From NCBI RefSeq assembly GCF_030052815.1, contig NC_079507.1, positions 65,055,144 to 65,119,143 of the forward strand: a stretch of 64,000 nucleotides of DNA, read 5' to 3'. Shown here piece by piece: positions 48,075 to 58,430 of this stretch. The stretch comes from Hevea brasiliensis (Eukaryota > Streptophyta > Magnoliopsida > Malpighiales > Euphorbiaceae). The position numbers and the translations under genes were made by a program. Position 1 is the first letter of the stretch, and the number at the start of each line of letters is the position of its first letter. The notes under the pieces were generated by a model that saw only the letters and a list, made by a program, of their open reading frames with translations, ran no database searches and was not told the DNA's origin.

Positions 48075-48445
48075 TTTCTCATTACTCCTGGACAAACTAC
48101 AAATGCTCATCTAAAAACCGAGTCCCAAATCCAAATGCCACATTTATCATGACTGCTAAACCCTATGTGACTAAACACTTTTAACAATACAAATGTTGCT
48201 GGGTATTCAGAATATGAAGCTTCACCTAAAACCCATCAGCCTACCCTCATTAAGAAACTAGCCCTCTTTAAACTAAATTGACAGGCTCTAACGACACATT
48301 TACTACAGAATTTACAAGTAAACTTCGCAGCTTGGCTAGCACAGAATTTTCTTCACAATCGGCCTTGGAACAAGCCCCTGCCCTAAAAAATAAAACCTAC
48401 CAAGGTCCAAATCGAAGAATATTCGCAGCTTCAGTTAATAAAGGT
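48075..48445 (+). pseudogene. Laccase fragment (second, plus strand)
   Basis: Matches the middle laccase domain only: 'ITPGQTTNAHLKT', 'NPNATFIMTAKPYVT', 'NTNVAGYSEYEASPKT', then after frame changes 'SNDTFTTEFTSKLRSLASTEF' and 'KNKTYQGPNRRIFAASVN'. In-frame stops and frameshifts break it, and no copper-ligand exon accompanies it. It is related to, but not the same as, the laccase pseudogene at 36,186-39,159, and lies just downstream of the thioredoxin pseudogene. Confidence 0.8.
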
Positions 48446-48590
48446 CACTACTCAACAAAACAATCAGACCTACCTCCAAAGGATGATCCATTCAGTAATT
48501 TCAACAATAGGAGCAAGAAGAAAAAAGAGAGCCAAAAGGATTGGGGCAAAAAAGATTAGAATAATTGCAACAAAAAGGAGCACAGAAAAA

Positions 48591-48632
<42 letters not shown>

Positions 48633-49694
48633 TACTTCTTGTCTTTGAAATCATTGTTCTTCTTTAGCATACTCTTTTCTTTGCTATAATAATAATGCTA
48701 GTATTCTGTTCTGTGAGGAGTAACATAAACAGAAATTAATAGGCATAAATGGAAGGAAATTTTATTTAGTATATACATTTTAAAGAAACTAATTATTTAG
48801 TATTTTTATTTTGAAAAATATATTATTTAGTTTCTATATTTTTAGTATGTAATTGTTTAGTCCTCTCCTTATTTTAAAGAAAAATTTTTTTCCAACTCAA
48901 CTATTCAATCCCTATAATTTGAATAATACAATAATTTAGTCCCATGATTTTAAATCTATTAATCATCCAATCCCTGTGATTTGAATAATACAACTATTCT
49001 CTCTCCTTTGACTAAGTTAACTAATTACTTTACCTTTTTATTTGGATGTTTAACTGTGCAGGAAAAATTAAGAGAAAAGATAATAATAGAAATTTGATTT
49101 ACTTTATATTATTTGGATATATTATTAGAATAGGAGATAAATATAATTTTTGTCTTAAAAGAAAATATGAGAAGATTATTATATTCTTACAAGCTAAAAA
49201 AAGAGAGGTTTTTAAAAAATTTAGGGCATTTAAATATTTCAACACAAATAATACCCATTTCTCTTCCTTTCCTACTAATTCGGTAAGAAATGTTTTGGAT
49301 TAAATTCGAGGAGTTTAAGAAATGTAATTTCTCCTGCTTTCTTTTTTTTATTTATTTGATGTCCAAACGACAGAATTTAGGGAAATTAAAATTTCTTTTT
49401 TCTCTTCTCTTCATTTCTCTCAATTGAAACAAAGGGTTAAAGTGAAACGAAGGACTAAACGATTCATGATATAAAAAAAAAATTAAATAATATATTTTCA
49501 AAATAGAAGAATTACATAGTTAATTTCATTAAAATACTAAAACTAAATAATAATTCTCCTCATACACAAAAGAAATATTGTCTGAAGGGTGTGAATACCC
49601 TATTTATATCAACAAATATGTAGAATTAACGTTATTATATTTGACTTGCAGATATAAGGAATACAAAATATGCATTTCCATTACACTCGGTGAC
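48446..49694. other. AT-rich intergenic stretch
   Basis: Contains a (TA)n run at about 48,599-48,628 and several copies of phrases like 'atttagt' and 'tttgaataatacaa' (about 48,790-49,010), suggesting an eroded repeat. I see no gene. Confidence 0.5.
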
Positions 49695-50866
49695 TCGAGC
49701 TTCTTTTGTCTGAAATAAGTTGGAAAGCCTCGCTGCAACCCAAGCATTGAAATTTGTTGCGGTTGCTTTGATCTTTTCATCCCCCCTCGCTTCCTTTCAT
49801 TGCCGTTCTTTCTTGCATCTGCTTCTTCCTTTTTTTATTTTTTTAATGCTTCGATGTGGATGAATCTGATTTCTTTACAGAATAAAGCAAGGGTTCCAAC
49901 TCAGCCTACCACTGGGGCTCCAATGCATTTGCACACTGCATGCACTCCTTAGTCGTCACAAGCAACAAACCACATATTCGGAAGTCTGTCCTGAGCCATA
50001 CAGAGCACTTCTTGGGTGCAAATTGGAAGGAATTCCATTCCTGCAACTAACATTCCAACACCCTTAATAATTTATGTGCATTCTGAAAATATGCAGAACA
50101 CATGGTTTTTCTCACAATATCCCAATATGCGTCTTCAATTTTCAATGTTATGAGAGCGTCAAGAAGCAGGGGTCTTACTTCTCTAGCCTTTCCTAGTCCT
50201 CTTAACATTCAGGAAATGACCATTGCACCAATCTCCACGATACTGGTGAGTATTCCATTGCAAGTACACATTAAGCAAAGTTAAGTGGTCATATTCTGGA
50301 ACAAAAAATTTTTCCCTAGCAGAATCACTGCTGTCTGCTCTATCCTTGGGAAGGAAAAACACTGATGGCACTGAAGCATTGGGACAATTGTCAGAGCTTC
50401 ATTTACGCCGCCTATTCGTTCATCCGTTTAAAGCATCTTAGGTAGTTGGGGATCCAATGGGAACTCCACAATTTTCCTGCCAATTTCTGTTAAGACCCCC
50501 CAACAGTATCAAGACTCAAGCGCGCCCAATAGCCACAGTCTGTACATGGAATTATGAATGTTAACCCAGAGAGATGGGTCCATGAAATCGAAATCCAACA
50601 AATTCTCTATTGCAAGATACTTGAGCAACAGAATCACATTGGCCAGGTTGGTCCCCTGAATCTCTGGCGATGGACTGGGTAGCACTTCATCCAGGTATGC
50701 ACTTACTGTGCAAAGCCTGTAACATACGCTAAGGCCTGTTCAGCCAGCCCCACAGCACTCTGATCAGCACTGGCACAGCTAATGGGATATACCTGAGAAT
50801 CATCCATGCCCATCCTAAGATTATATACTTGCATTTTACCATAACTTGTGTCAATGAAATTATTTA
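49695..50866 (-). pseudogene. DEAH-box splicing helicase (PRP16-like) pseudogene, C-terminal half
   Basis: Minus-strand reading gives, in order, 'FIDTSYGKMQVYN', 'ISCASADQSA', 'NLANVILLLKYLAIENLLDF', 'NSMYRLWLLGAL', '[20 protein letters not shown]', '[13 protein letters not shown]', '[15 protein letters not shown]', 'DIVRKTMCSAYFQNA', 'TTKECMQCANALEPQW' and a tail 'QQISMLGLQRGFPTYF', the helicase C-terminal, ratchet and OB parts of PRP16-type RNA helicases that act in the second splicing step. Many stops and frameshifts separate the pieces. The parts follow one another without visible introns, suggesting a retrocopy, although I see no poly-A tail. The helicase core and N-terminus are missing. 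Confidence 0.85.
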
Positions 50867-51299
50867 TTTATGCTGTCTTTCGGATTTCATCAAGTCAAAC
50901 CATCAAGATGAGTTGGCCAGAGGAAGTAAAAAACGTTTGCCATGTCTTTTGGATTTCATCTTTAGCAACCCGTTTTCTTGTGGCACAAGATTGGCGGCCT
51001 CTCACGTGGCTACAGTTAATTACTTCTTTTCTTCGTCGACGTCCAGTCAGCATTTGGCTGAAACAATATCTGAGCCTCCTAGATACACGAATTTGCAACG
51101 CCCACCTTCTAGATGTGCACGTCACGTATATATCCACAAACTATAGCCTATATTTGAAGTTGTGCGGCACTTTGCACAGATAAAAAAAATGTATTTTTTT
51201 TATTAATAAAATATAAATATAATAATAAAATTTTTCTAACCTAAATATATTTATACCTAAAATTTTTTCCTGTGTACTATAATTTTTCCACAGGCAGTG

Positions 51300-51545
51300 G
51301 CCCACCGATTTATAATTATTTATTTATACCCTTAAGCCCTCTTTCCTTCTATTTCGGTATTTATTATTACTAATCCCTCTTTCCTTGCATTTCTGCTTCT
51401 ATAATCTTCTCTGATTGTTTTTTCTTTCCATAACTTCCAAAACAACCGATTCAAGAATTGCCTGCTACTTAGATTCTCTGTTGAACCTAACCTCTCTGTT
51501 CGTTATCCATTCCTTCTAGATCTGTTTCAGTATTTTTCTATATCG
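51300..51545 (+). other. Likely 5'-UTR exon of the RMA-type ligase gene
   Basis: CT-rich leader-like sequence ending at 'tatatcg|gtacgc' (donor at 51,546). The matching acceptor is 'ttggaacag|ataATGGC' (AG at 52,663-52,664), six bases before the start codon. This gives an intron of about 1.1 kb rich in T, as in many plant 5'-UTR introns that raise expression. The transcription start is not determined. Confidence 0.5.
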
Positions 51546-52669
51546 GTACGCTCTCTCCTTCCACCTATTTCTCTTTTTATTTTATTTTATTTTTTTTGGC
51601 TTTCGTTTTGGTTTTGATTTTGTATTAGACAGTGCTTTTTCTTTTGTGGTTGGTTCGTTTTTCTAATTGAGTTTTGATTGGCTTGTTAATCATAATTATT
51701 ACGATAATAATGTTTAGATTTGTTTGAAATTACGATCGAATTAACTTTGAATTTGTTCTTCTGTGGCCTTATGCTTATCTTCGGAGATGGTCCTTTTTTT
51801 TTGTTTGGGTATTTTTTCGGTTGTGCTGGAGTCCCAAAATGCTTAGAAGGTTTTATGGGTTGCTTGAATTTGTACAAGATTTTTACCTATTGCTTGATTT
51901 GTGCATTTTGCAATTCTGTTTTGTTACTTTTTGTTTTTCTATTTGCTTCCGAAGGAGAAGGAATATTTGAATTTTGGTGTTCGGGTTCCACTATAACCAT
52001 TATTTTTTTTACTGCAAAAAGAATGAATTTTCTTTTTGGATTAACCTTTTCTGGTAGTTGTTCATGTAGCTGAGGTTTTCAGCATTTTTATTTGAGACTC
52101 TGGATGATTAGAGGCTTCTGTTTTGCTTATCCATCATTGTTGGGTCAAGGCATCTTTGCCTTTTGCTATATATTGGATTAAATTGAAGACAGCCTGGCTT
52201 CAATTAACAATATTTTTTTAATCTTTCAATTGTGTTTGCTTTTATAAATTTAATCATATACGTTGTTTGAAACTTTAGCTCCTTTAGTCTTATTCATTTA
52301 TGCTCATATAGATGCTCAGCATAACCTTTTTTTTTTTTTTTTTTATATATATCAGAAGATGCTTAGCATACTGTGTTTGAGTAGATGGTCTTTGGGTATT
52401 TGTGTTATTGGACAGTTGAACCTATTGGATAATGCTTTTTTTCCTTTTGTTTTGTGCACTTATGGATTCACAGTGTCCAGTTGTGTCTCCAATTTTTCAT
52501 TTTTTTCCCTCAATCATGCTAGCAGAGAAGTAATTTTCACAGATATATGTACCTAAATGCTTGTAGTATCCATATGCTTTGATTTTGGTCTCTCCCTTTG
52601 GGCATATTTCCATCCGAATACTAAGAAACCTCAATTTTACTAAGAAACCTCAATTTTGGAACAGATAAT

Positions 52670-53461
52670 ATGGCTATGGAACCAAGCTTCTACGAACATG
52701 AGGTACACTTTGAATCTGACGAAGATGTTACACTTAAGCAGAAATGGAAATCCATCACAACCCCAACAGGCATCTCAGATGTGGATGGAGATTGTTTTGA
52801 TTGCAACATATGCTTGGACTCACCACATGATCCTGTTATCACTCTTTGTGGTCACCTGTATTGCTGGCCATGCATTTACAAGTGGCTGCATGTTAAAACT
52901 TCTGCCGCAGATGCTTATGAGCAGCAGCCAAGAAGCTGCCCTGTTTGTAAGGCTAACATTTCCCCAAATTCATTGGTGCCCCTTTATGGTCGTGGTAAAT
53001 CCCGAACCAATCTAGAATCGAAGAACGCTTTTCCAGATGTAGTCATACCCCATAGGCCACCTCCTGCATTGAATACATTGATTAGTAACACTTCGCAACA
53101 GAGTCAGCAACTTCATCCAAATTTCTTTCAGTCACAGCCACAACCACAGTCCTTTCATCACCAGCAATATTTCCCTAACTCATATGGAGGATATGGGGCT
53201 ATGGCCTCATCAAATCTTGGTGGTGCGGCAATGAGACAAATTTTCAATCCCATCATTGGGATGTTTGGAGAGATGATGTTTGCAAGAATTTTTGGGACAT
53301 CAGACACGAGTTTGTTTGCTTATTCCTATCCAAATTCTGACCATCTGATGAGAAGTTATCGTCATAGAATGAGGAGGCAGGAGATGCAGCTTGAAAAGTC
53401 TCTAAATAGGGTGACGATCTTTCTTTTTTGTTGCATTATATTGTGTCTTCTATTGTTCTGA
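52670..53461 (+). CDS. RMA-type membrane-anchored RING E3 ubiquitin ligase, 263 residues
   Basis: A RING-HC finger lies near the N-terminus: C45, C48, C60, H62, C65, C68, C90, C93 ('CNICLDSPHDPVITLCGHLY' ... 'CPVC'). A Gln/Pro/His-rich, probably disordered middle follows (about 130-185), and a single hydrophobic tail anchor at 248-263 ('VTIFLFCCIILCLLLF') ends the protein. The layout and length match plant RMA ligases, which sit in the ER membrane facing the cytosol and ubiquitinate misfolded or regulated membrane proteins such as aquaporins. Coding part in one exon; start chosen at the first ATG after the intron acceptor, although a second Met two codons on could also serve. All zinc ligands are present, so it is probably functional. 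Confidence 0.92.
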   Translation: MAMEPSFYEHEVHFESDEDVTLKQKWKSITTPTGISDVDGDCFDCNICLDSPHDPVITLCGHLYCWPCIYKWLHVKTSAADAYEQQPRSCPVCKANISPNSLVPLYGRGKSRTNLESKNAFPDVVIPHRPPPALNTLISNTSQQSQQLHPNFFQSQPQPQSFHHQQYFPNSYGGYGAMASSNLGGAAMRQIFNPIIGMFGEMMFARIFGTSDTSLFAYSYPNSDHLMRSYRHRMRRQEMQLEKSLNRVTIFLFCCIILCLLLF

Positions 53462-55683
53462 TTATATTAGTTTTCAGCTTTTGTATATTTGTATAGAGTA
53501 TTGCATAGAAGCAATTAAAATATTCACAGGGACATAGATGCGATTAGAAATTTTGCTGGGAACTCAGGTTGTGAGATTTCCCTTGGGCATTTTTGCATGT
53601 AAATTAATATTCTTTACACACAATATCCATTATTGCTAATTAGTTTTATTGAGCTCTATTGTTGAAGTCGTGATTTTTCTAGTATGCTTGCTATTTCTAT
53701 ACCCTAGAGACAAGCACAGGGAATGCAACACATAGAAACTTGGAAGCACGCAGATTTCACAACCGTCATCCAAATTTCTAAAAATGTTACTTAATGTAAG
53801 GACTTTCCTAATGTTTTGATGGGATGTCGCATTATCTCAGACATATTTTAATAAAATACATTTATATATGATGTGGCAAGAATCAATAGGCTGAAAAAGT
53901 TCAACTCCATCTAAATACAAAAGAAGCCCTGAAAATTGAAGTTCAAATCCTAATTAATTAGAGAAAGCTAGTGGTAAATTAACAAGAGTATTATGCGATA
54001 TTTATACACCAATAACTATTAACGGAAACTGTATTTAACATCTAATCTAAGTGTTCAAGTATATATCCAAACATGAAATTGATGACTCCATTATATATAT
54101 AGATATTGAAATTAGGTTTTATTTTATATCAAGGGAAAATTCCATATACATAGAAGAAATTTAATTAAAATGTAAAAAAGATCACATAAAAGATGAGAAA
54201 ATAGGGTGACATAGAACAAAAATGTATGAGGATGGCAACACTACCCTTTATGTAAAACCTTAATGTTGGAATGGATGTTCTAAAGAGAGGCAACACAAAT
54301 AGGGAAATTAGGAAAAATAAAATGCAAATTGCTATTAGACTTAGACAAGTAGTTTAATAGCATGTCTTATAATAAAATTAATAACAATTTTCTTTTAAAA
54401 TTAATCAAACATTCGACAAAATTCACAGAAATATCCATAAAATGGGTATTAGTTTCAGATTTCCTGTAATGTAATGACCGACAACCGTATTGTATAAAAA
54501 TGGGGGCATTTGATCTAGGATATTTGTGTTCCAGCCGGTTAATATATCATTCTCACTGTTGGTTGATTGCTTTGTATGAAATTCGAGATGGGGCCTATCA
54601 TCAATTGCTTAATCTTGTGTTTTGGGCTGGTTTTTCTTTTTGGAGTGGATTAATGTCAACTTCACGACGGTTGGCTTCATGCTCATGCCACTTTCTATGG
54701 TGCCAATCAAACTCCTCGTAACTCATACCTTCTGAGGACAGAAATGTAAACAGATTGTGTGAGGATTACATTGTTACATCATGTTTGATTTACATATCAT
54801 GATATTTGGAGTTTATTATACTAATATTCATATATAGAAATATCTAAAATTCATCATTAATAATTGAATAAAAGAGTAATAGTTTAATAATAATTGTTCA
54901 TGCATTGCAAGAAAAGGCAATGAAGGCATTGTTCCTTTTTAACTCCATCATAGGAAAATTAATTACTTAATCTATATATCCTGAATCATAATTGCTTAGC
55001 TACATAATTACTCCATGTTTAATTATAATTCTTTAATTTTGAATGTGCATGAATTAATTGAAGGGTGGCATGGCATTCAAACGAAGAAGAGAAGCACATT
55101 GAGAGGACACTCAAATTTCAATTTAATAGTGATACCAAACCTTCACTGTGTTTACATCATGGTTTGGAATGATTTCATATTGTGTGGTATAATTACTCTA
55201 TATGTTTAGAAAGATTATTTCTAAAAAATAGCGTTTGGAGTTGTAAAATAATGATTTTTAAATCATAATTTTACCATAACTTTTCAAATTACTAAATTAT
55301 TGGTTTGACATGTTTAGAATTTTTATTTTCTATTTTATCCCTACACAATATATAAAATTCTAATTATATAACTTCAATGTTATATATTTATAAGACATAT
55401 TTAGTGATTAATTGAAAAATATAAAATGTATCTTTAATTATTATTATAATAACATTATTTACAAATTAATATTCTATTTAAATAAATATTTTTAAACTAT
55501 TTATATATTTTAAATAATAATAATAAATGGTATTTTAGTAATTTTTATATTTATTTTACCAAACAAGAGAATGCCATTAAACCATAATGTACTATATCAT
55601 TTTTCTAAATTTATTAATAATAAAAATCATATTATATAATATAATAATGTACGATATGATATATTAATAAATTTCGCTGCACA
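53462..55683. other. Long intergenic stretch
   Basis: 3' flank of the RING gene, then AT-rich sequence. Short open frames (for example 54,500-54,721 and 55,015-55,209) show no features of a conserved protein. No repeat with clear ends was found. Confidence 0.5.
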
Positions 55684-55895
55684 GTGGGTTAGGGGCAGTG
55701 GTGATATTAGGGCTGCATGGGTTAGAGGTTCAAGGACCACGTCATGGGGTGCCCATGCACTGGAATTGGGGTACAAACTGGCAAAGCGGTTGCAGTTCCT
55801 TCCAATTCGAATTGTTTGCTCCTAGTTCTTCACCTCCTTTGTTCCATAGCTTGACATATGATGAAACAAAAGAAAGTTACACGTCCACTTTGTAG
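55684..55895 (+). pseudogene. Expansin fragment
   Basis: One frame gives 'GSGDIRAAWVRGSRTTSW'; after a one-base shift, another gives 'VPMHWNWGTNWQS'. Together they follow the expansin pattern 'GGxGD...V.GSRT.W..M.RNWGxNWQS' at the start of the cellulose-binding-like domain 2. The remainder ('SSFQFELFAPSSSPPLF') resembles it only loosely. No upstream exon is found. Expansins loosen cell walls; this piece cannot. The call rests on one short motif block. Confidence 0.5.
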
Positions 55896-56969
55896 AATTT
55901 TAAGCAGGTACTACTGTAGAGCATTAATAATGCACCGACCTTTGATTGCAGAAAATCTTGAAACTGATCGATAAGATGAAAGAGTTGATGGTTGACGAGG
56001 GAATTGATTTCTCAAGAAAATAGGCAAAATTGTATTCCCACGTGCAGTGTCAATCAGACGCATGATTTAGGGAATTGACCTCAAACAAAATTGGGGGAAG
56101 AATTAATGAGGCTTTGAAACCTAAAATCACTGGAAAATGATGATATTGTCTAGTGAGAATCTCAGCAACTATTGACAAATATCTTATGCAATATTAGGAG
56201 CAGTGATCAGCAAAAATTGACAAAGTAAAAATTGATTTTTTACTTTCTATCATTAAAATTATATATATATTTCCCCCATTTGCACTTATTATATTTAATC
56301 TAAACAAAAAGAAAAGGAAAAAGATAATGAAAATCAAATTTTTCTTTCCCTTTCTTTTTATAATTATATACAAATATGGCATTGTGTTGTTAATTAACTT
56401 AATTAATCATATGGAAAAGACAAACAACTATAGTTAGCATGCAATGGAAATAATTTATCCTCTAATCATTGAATCACTTTTAAGTGCTTAATTGGAACTT
56501 AATTAGTATCAAGTGGCTCTAGCTAAAATCAAACTTTTCTTTAAGAACCCTAACCTCTTAATTAGGAAATGTAGAAGTAGGGTTAATGAAGCAAGTGGTA
56601 GGTACAGTACCCAGCCATAGTGGTGCTTCAACTAATTCAGGCTTACCTTTATCTGCTGTGCATGTTCTCCCACTACAACACTGTTTTATCTTTAACAATT
56701 TCAACTTGCTATATTTGATTATGTGGGTCTTTAATATCTCCCAAAACCATGCGCACTACTCTCTTCCAAATTTGAGAGAGAGAGAGAGAGAGTTCATTGT
56801 AACAAAAATCCACTTGCTAGCTATGCTTGTTTCTTTAATTTGTTTAGCACTATGTCTATGTTTTATGAAATTTTGTCTTTTATCTCATCTCTCAATCCAT
56901 CTATTAAAGGCTCAACATGTGTTTAAAGTAATCATATCAAGAGGTTGTGAATTGTGCAGTCATCAAGCC

Positions 56970-57336
56970 ATGAAGCCTTTCTACTTTTGTTGCTGTCTCT
57001 TAACATTGCTACTGTTGGCTTCCACAGGTAATTAATATAATTTCTTGATTACCAATAAGAATTGTACTAGGCTTGCACTAGAATTTCTGTTTCTTAATTT
57101 GTTTTTCTTGCTAAATAAGTGTAAATTACAAACAAGTTGATATGTTGGTCAAAACAGTGGAAATGAGGAAAGTGAAAACTGGGGATGGAGGAAGGTGCTT
57201 TCAAGTGATGAACCCAGACGGATGCAATCTCTCATCTTGCAGGCAACGTTGCCTTCAGCTCAAGAATGGCAATGGTGTTTGTGTTTCCAATCTCAAGAAG
57301 GGCAATTATCAATGTGTTTGCTACATCAATTGTTGA
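56970..57336 (+). CDS. Defensin-like cysteine-rich peptide, two exons
   Basis: Exon 1 is 56,970-57,027 and exon 2 57,158-57,336, with an intron of 130 bp in phase 1 (gtaatt...acag); 78 residues. A hydrophobic signal peptide ('MKPFYFCCCLLTLLLLAST') coincides with exon 1, as in most plant defensin-like genes. The mature part has eight cysteines (33, 42, 47, 51, 61, 72, 74, 78) with the CxxxC (47-51) and CxC (72-74) pairs of the CS-alpha-beta fold. Likely secreted, with an antimicrobial or signalling role; the target cannot be read. The frame is open upstream of the chosen Met, but that stretch has no signal-peptide character. No close relative is seen in the window. Confidence 0.85.
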
Positions 57337-58430
57337 CCACCTTGTGGAAATAAAATTTCCTGTCTTAAAATGGCGTGTTTCAAGTCTCAATCCTTCCAGT
57401 GTAATAACAATACCTGTGGGAATATTATTTATATATATATATATATATAATTAAGTACTTAATAAGATTCAAAAGACAGAGAATGAGTTCACCTTATCAA
57501 ATTATTTATTTAGTAATATCATTCCTAATATCACTTCTGTACTTTTAGTTGGACTATTTTTGGAAAGAGAACATGAGTGGCAGGGGTGAGTAATTCTCGG
57601 TCATAATTAAAAAATTAAATCGAATTAAATTAATTTAGTATATTTAATTTGGTTAGTTCATTCAATTGATGCAGTTCAATTAGTTTGTTTTGAGGATTTT
57701 GATTTTCAATACAATTCATTTATTTTGTCAAATTAATCGAAAAAAATTGAAGTAATCGTTTTTTCAAGGGTTTCTTTTCTGTTTAGCTCACTAGTTTAAA
57801 TCCAAAACTCTGCATTTGAAGGCTCAAGTTTTCTGGTAGATTCATACTCAACCCAAACCAGCAGAGTTATACTTAGAATCAAATTAAAAATACTCATCTA
57901 AAAATTTAGTGCAGTTTGATTCTACTTTAGTGGAGAAATTAAATCATAATCCTGCTATTCCACGTAGGTTAATATATAGAAGGATAAATTAATCATAATA
58001 TGATAATTAAATAAAAATATAATTATAAATTTTTTAAGACAATTTATTTTTAACACATAAAAAATAATTTTTTATATTACTTATCTCTATTTGTTATTTA
58101 CAATAATAATAACATATAATTTAAGATGATAATAAATAAAATATTCATAAAAATCATAATATTTAAATTCAAATTTAATTCATATTGTCAGAACAAAAAT
58201 TCACTTCAAACATAATTAAAATTTATTTTCAATCATTTAAATTTATTTCAAAATCAAATATAATTATCCATAAAAAAAATTTAAATTTATTTAATTTTAT
58301 ATATTTTAATTAATAATTTTATATATTTTATATATTTTTCAAGTCAAACTCCTCAAATCCGAATATGTAACACTTAATTATTACCCTCAGTCTCAGTCAG
58401 CAGCTTTTCAAGGCTTCAAGCTAGAACTAT
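57337..58430. other. Intergenic, AT-rich
   Basis: A (TA)n run lies at about 57,430-57,449. From about 57,577 ('aggggtgagtaattctcgg') the sequence resembles the start of the MITE in the thioredoxin intron and may be the eroded end of a related element. No gene. Confidence 0.4.

Noticed and set aside
50829..51183. Overlapping plus-strand open frames
   Set aside because: They partly overlap the antisense helicase pseudogene and show no conserved features.
54500..54721. 73-codon open frame with Trp/Cys-rich composition
   Set aside because: Looked protein-like, but no splice context or known motif; not supported.
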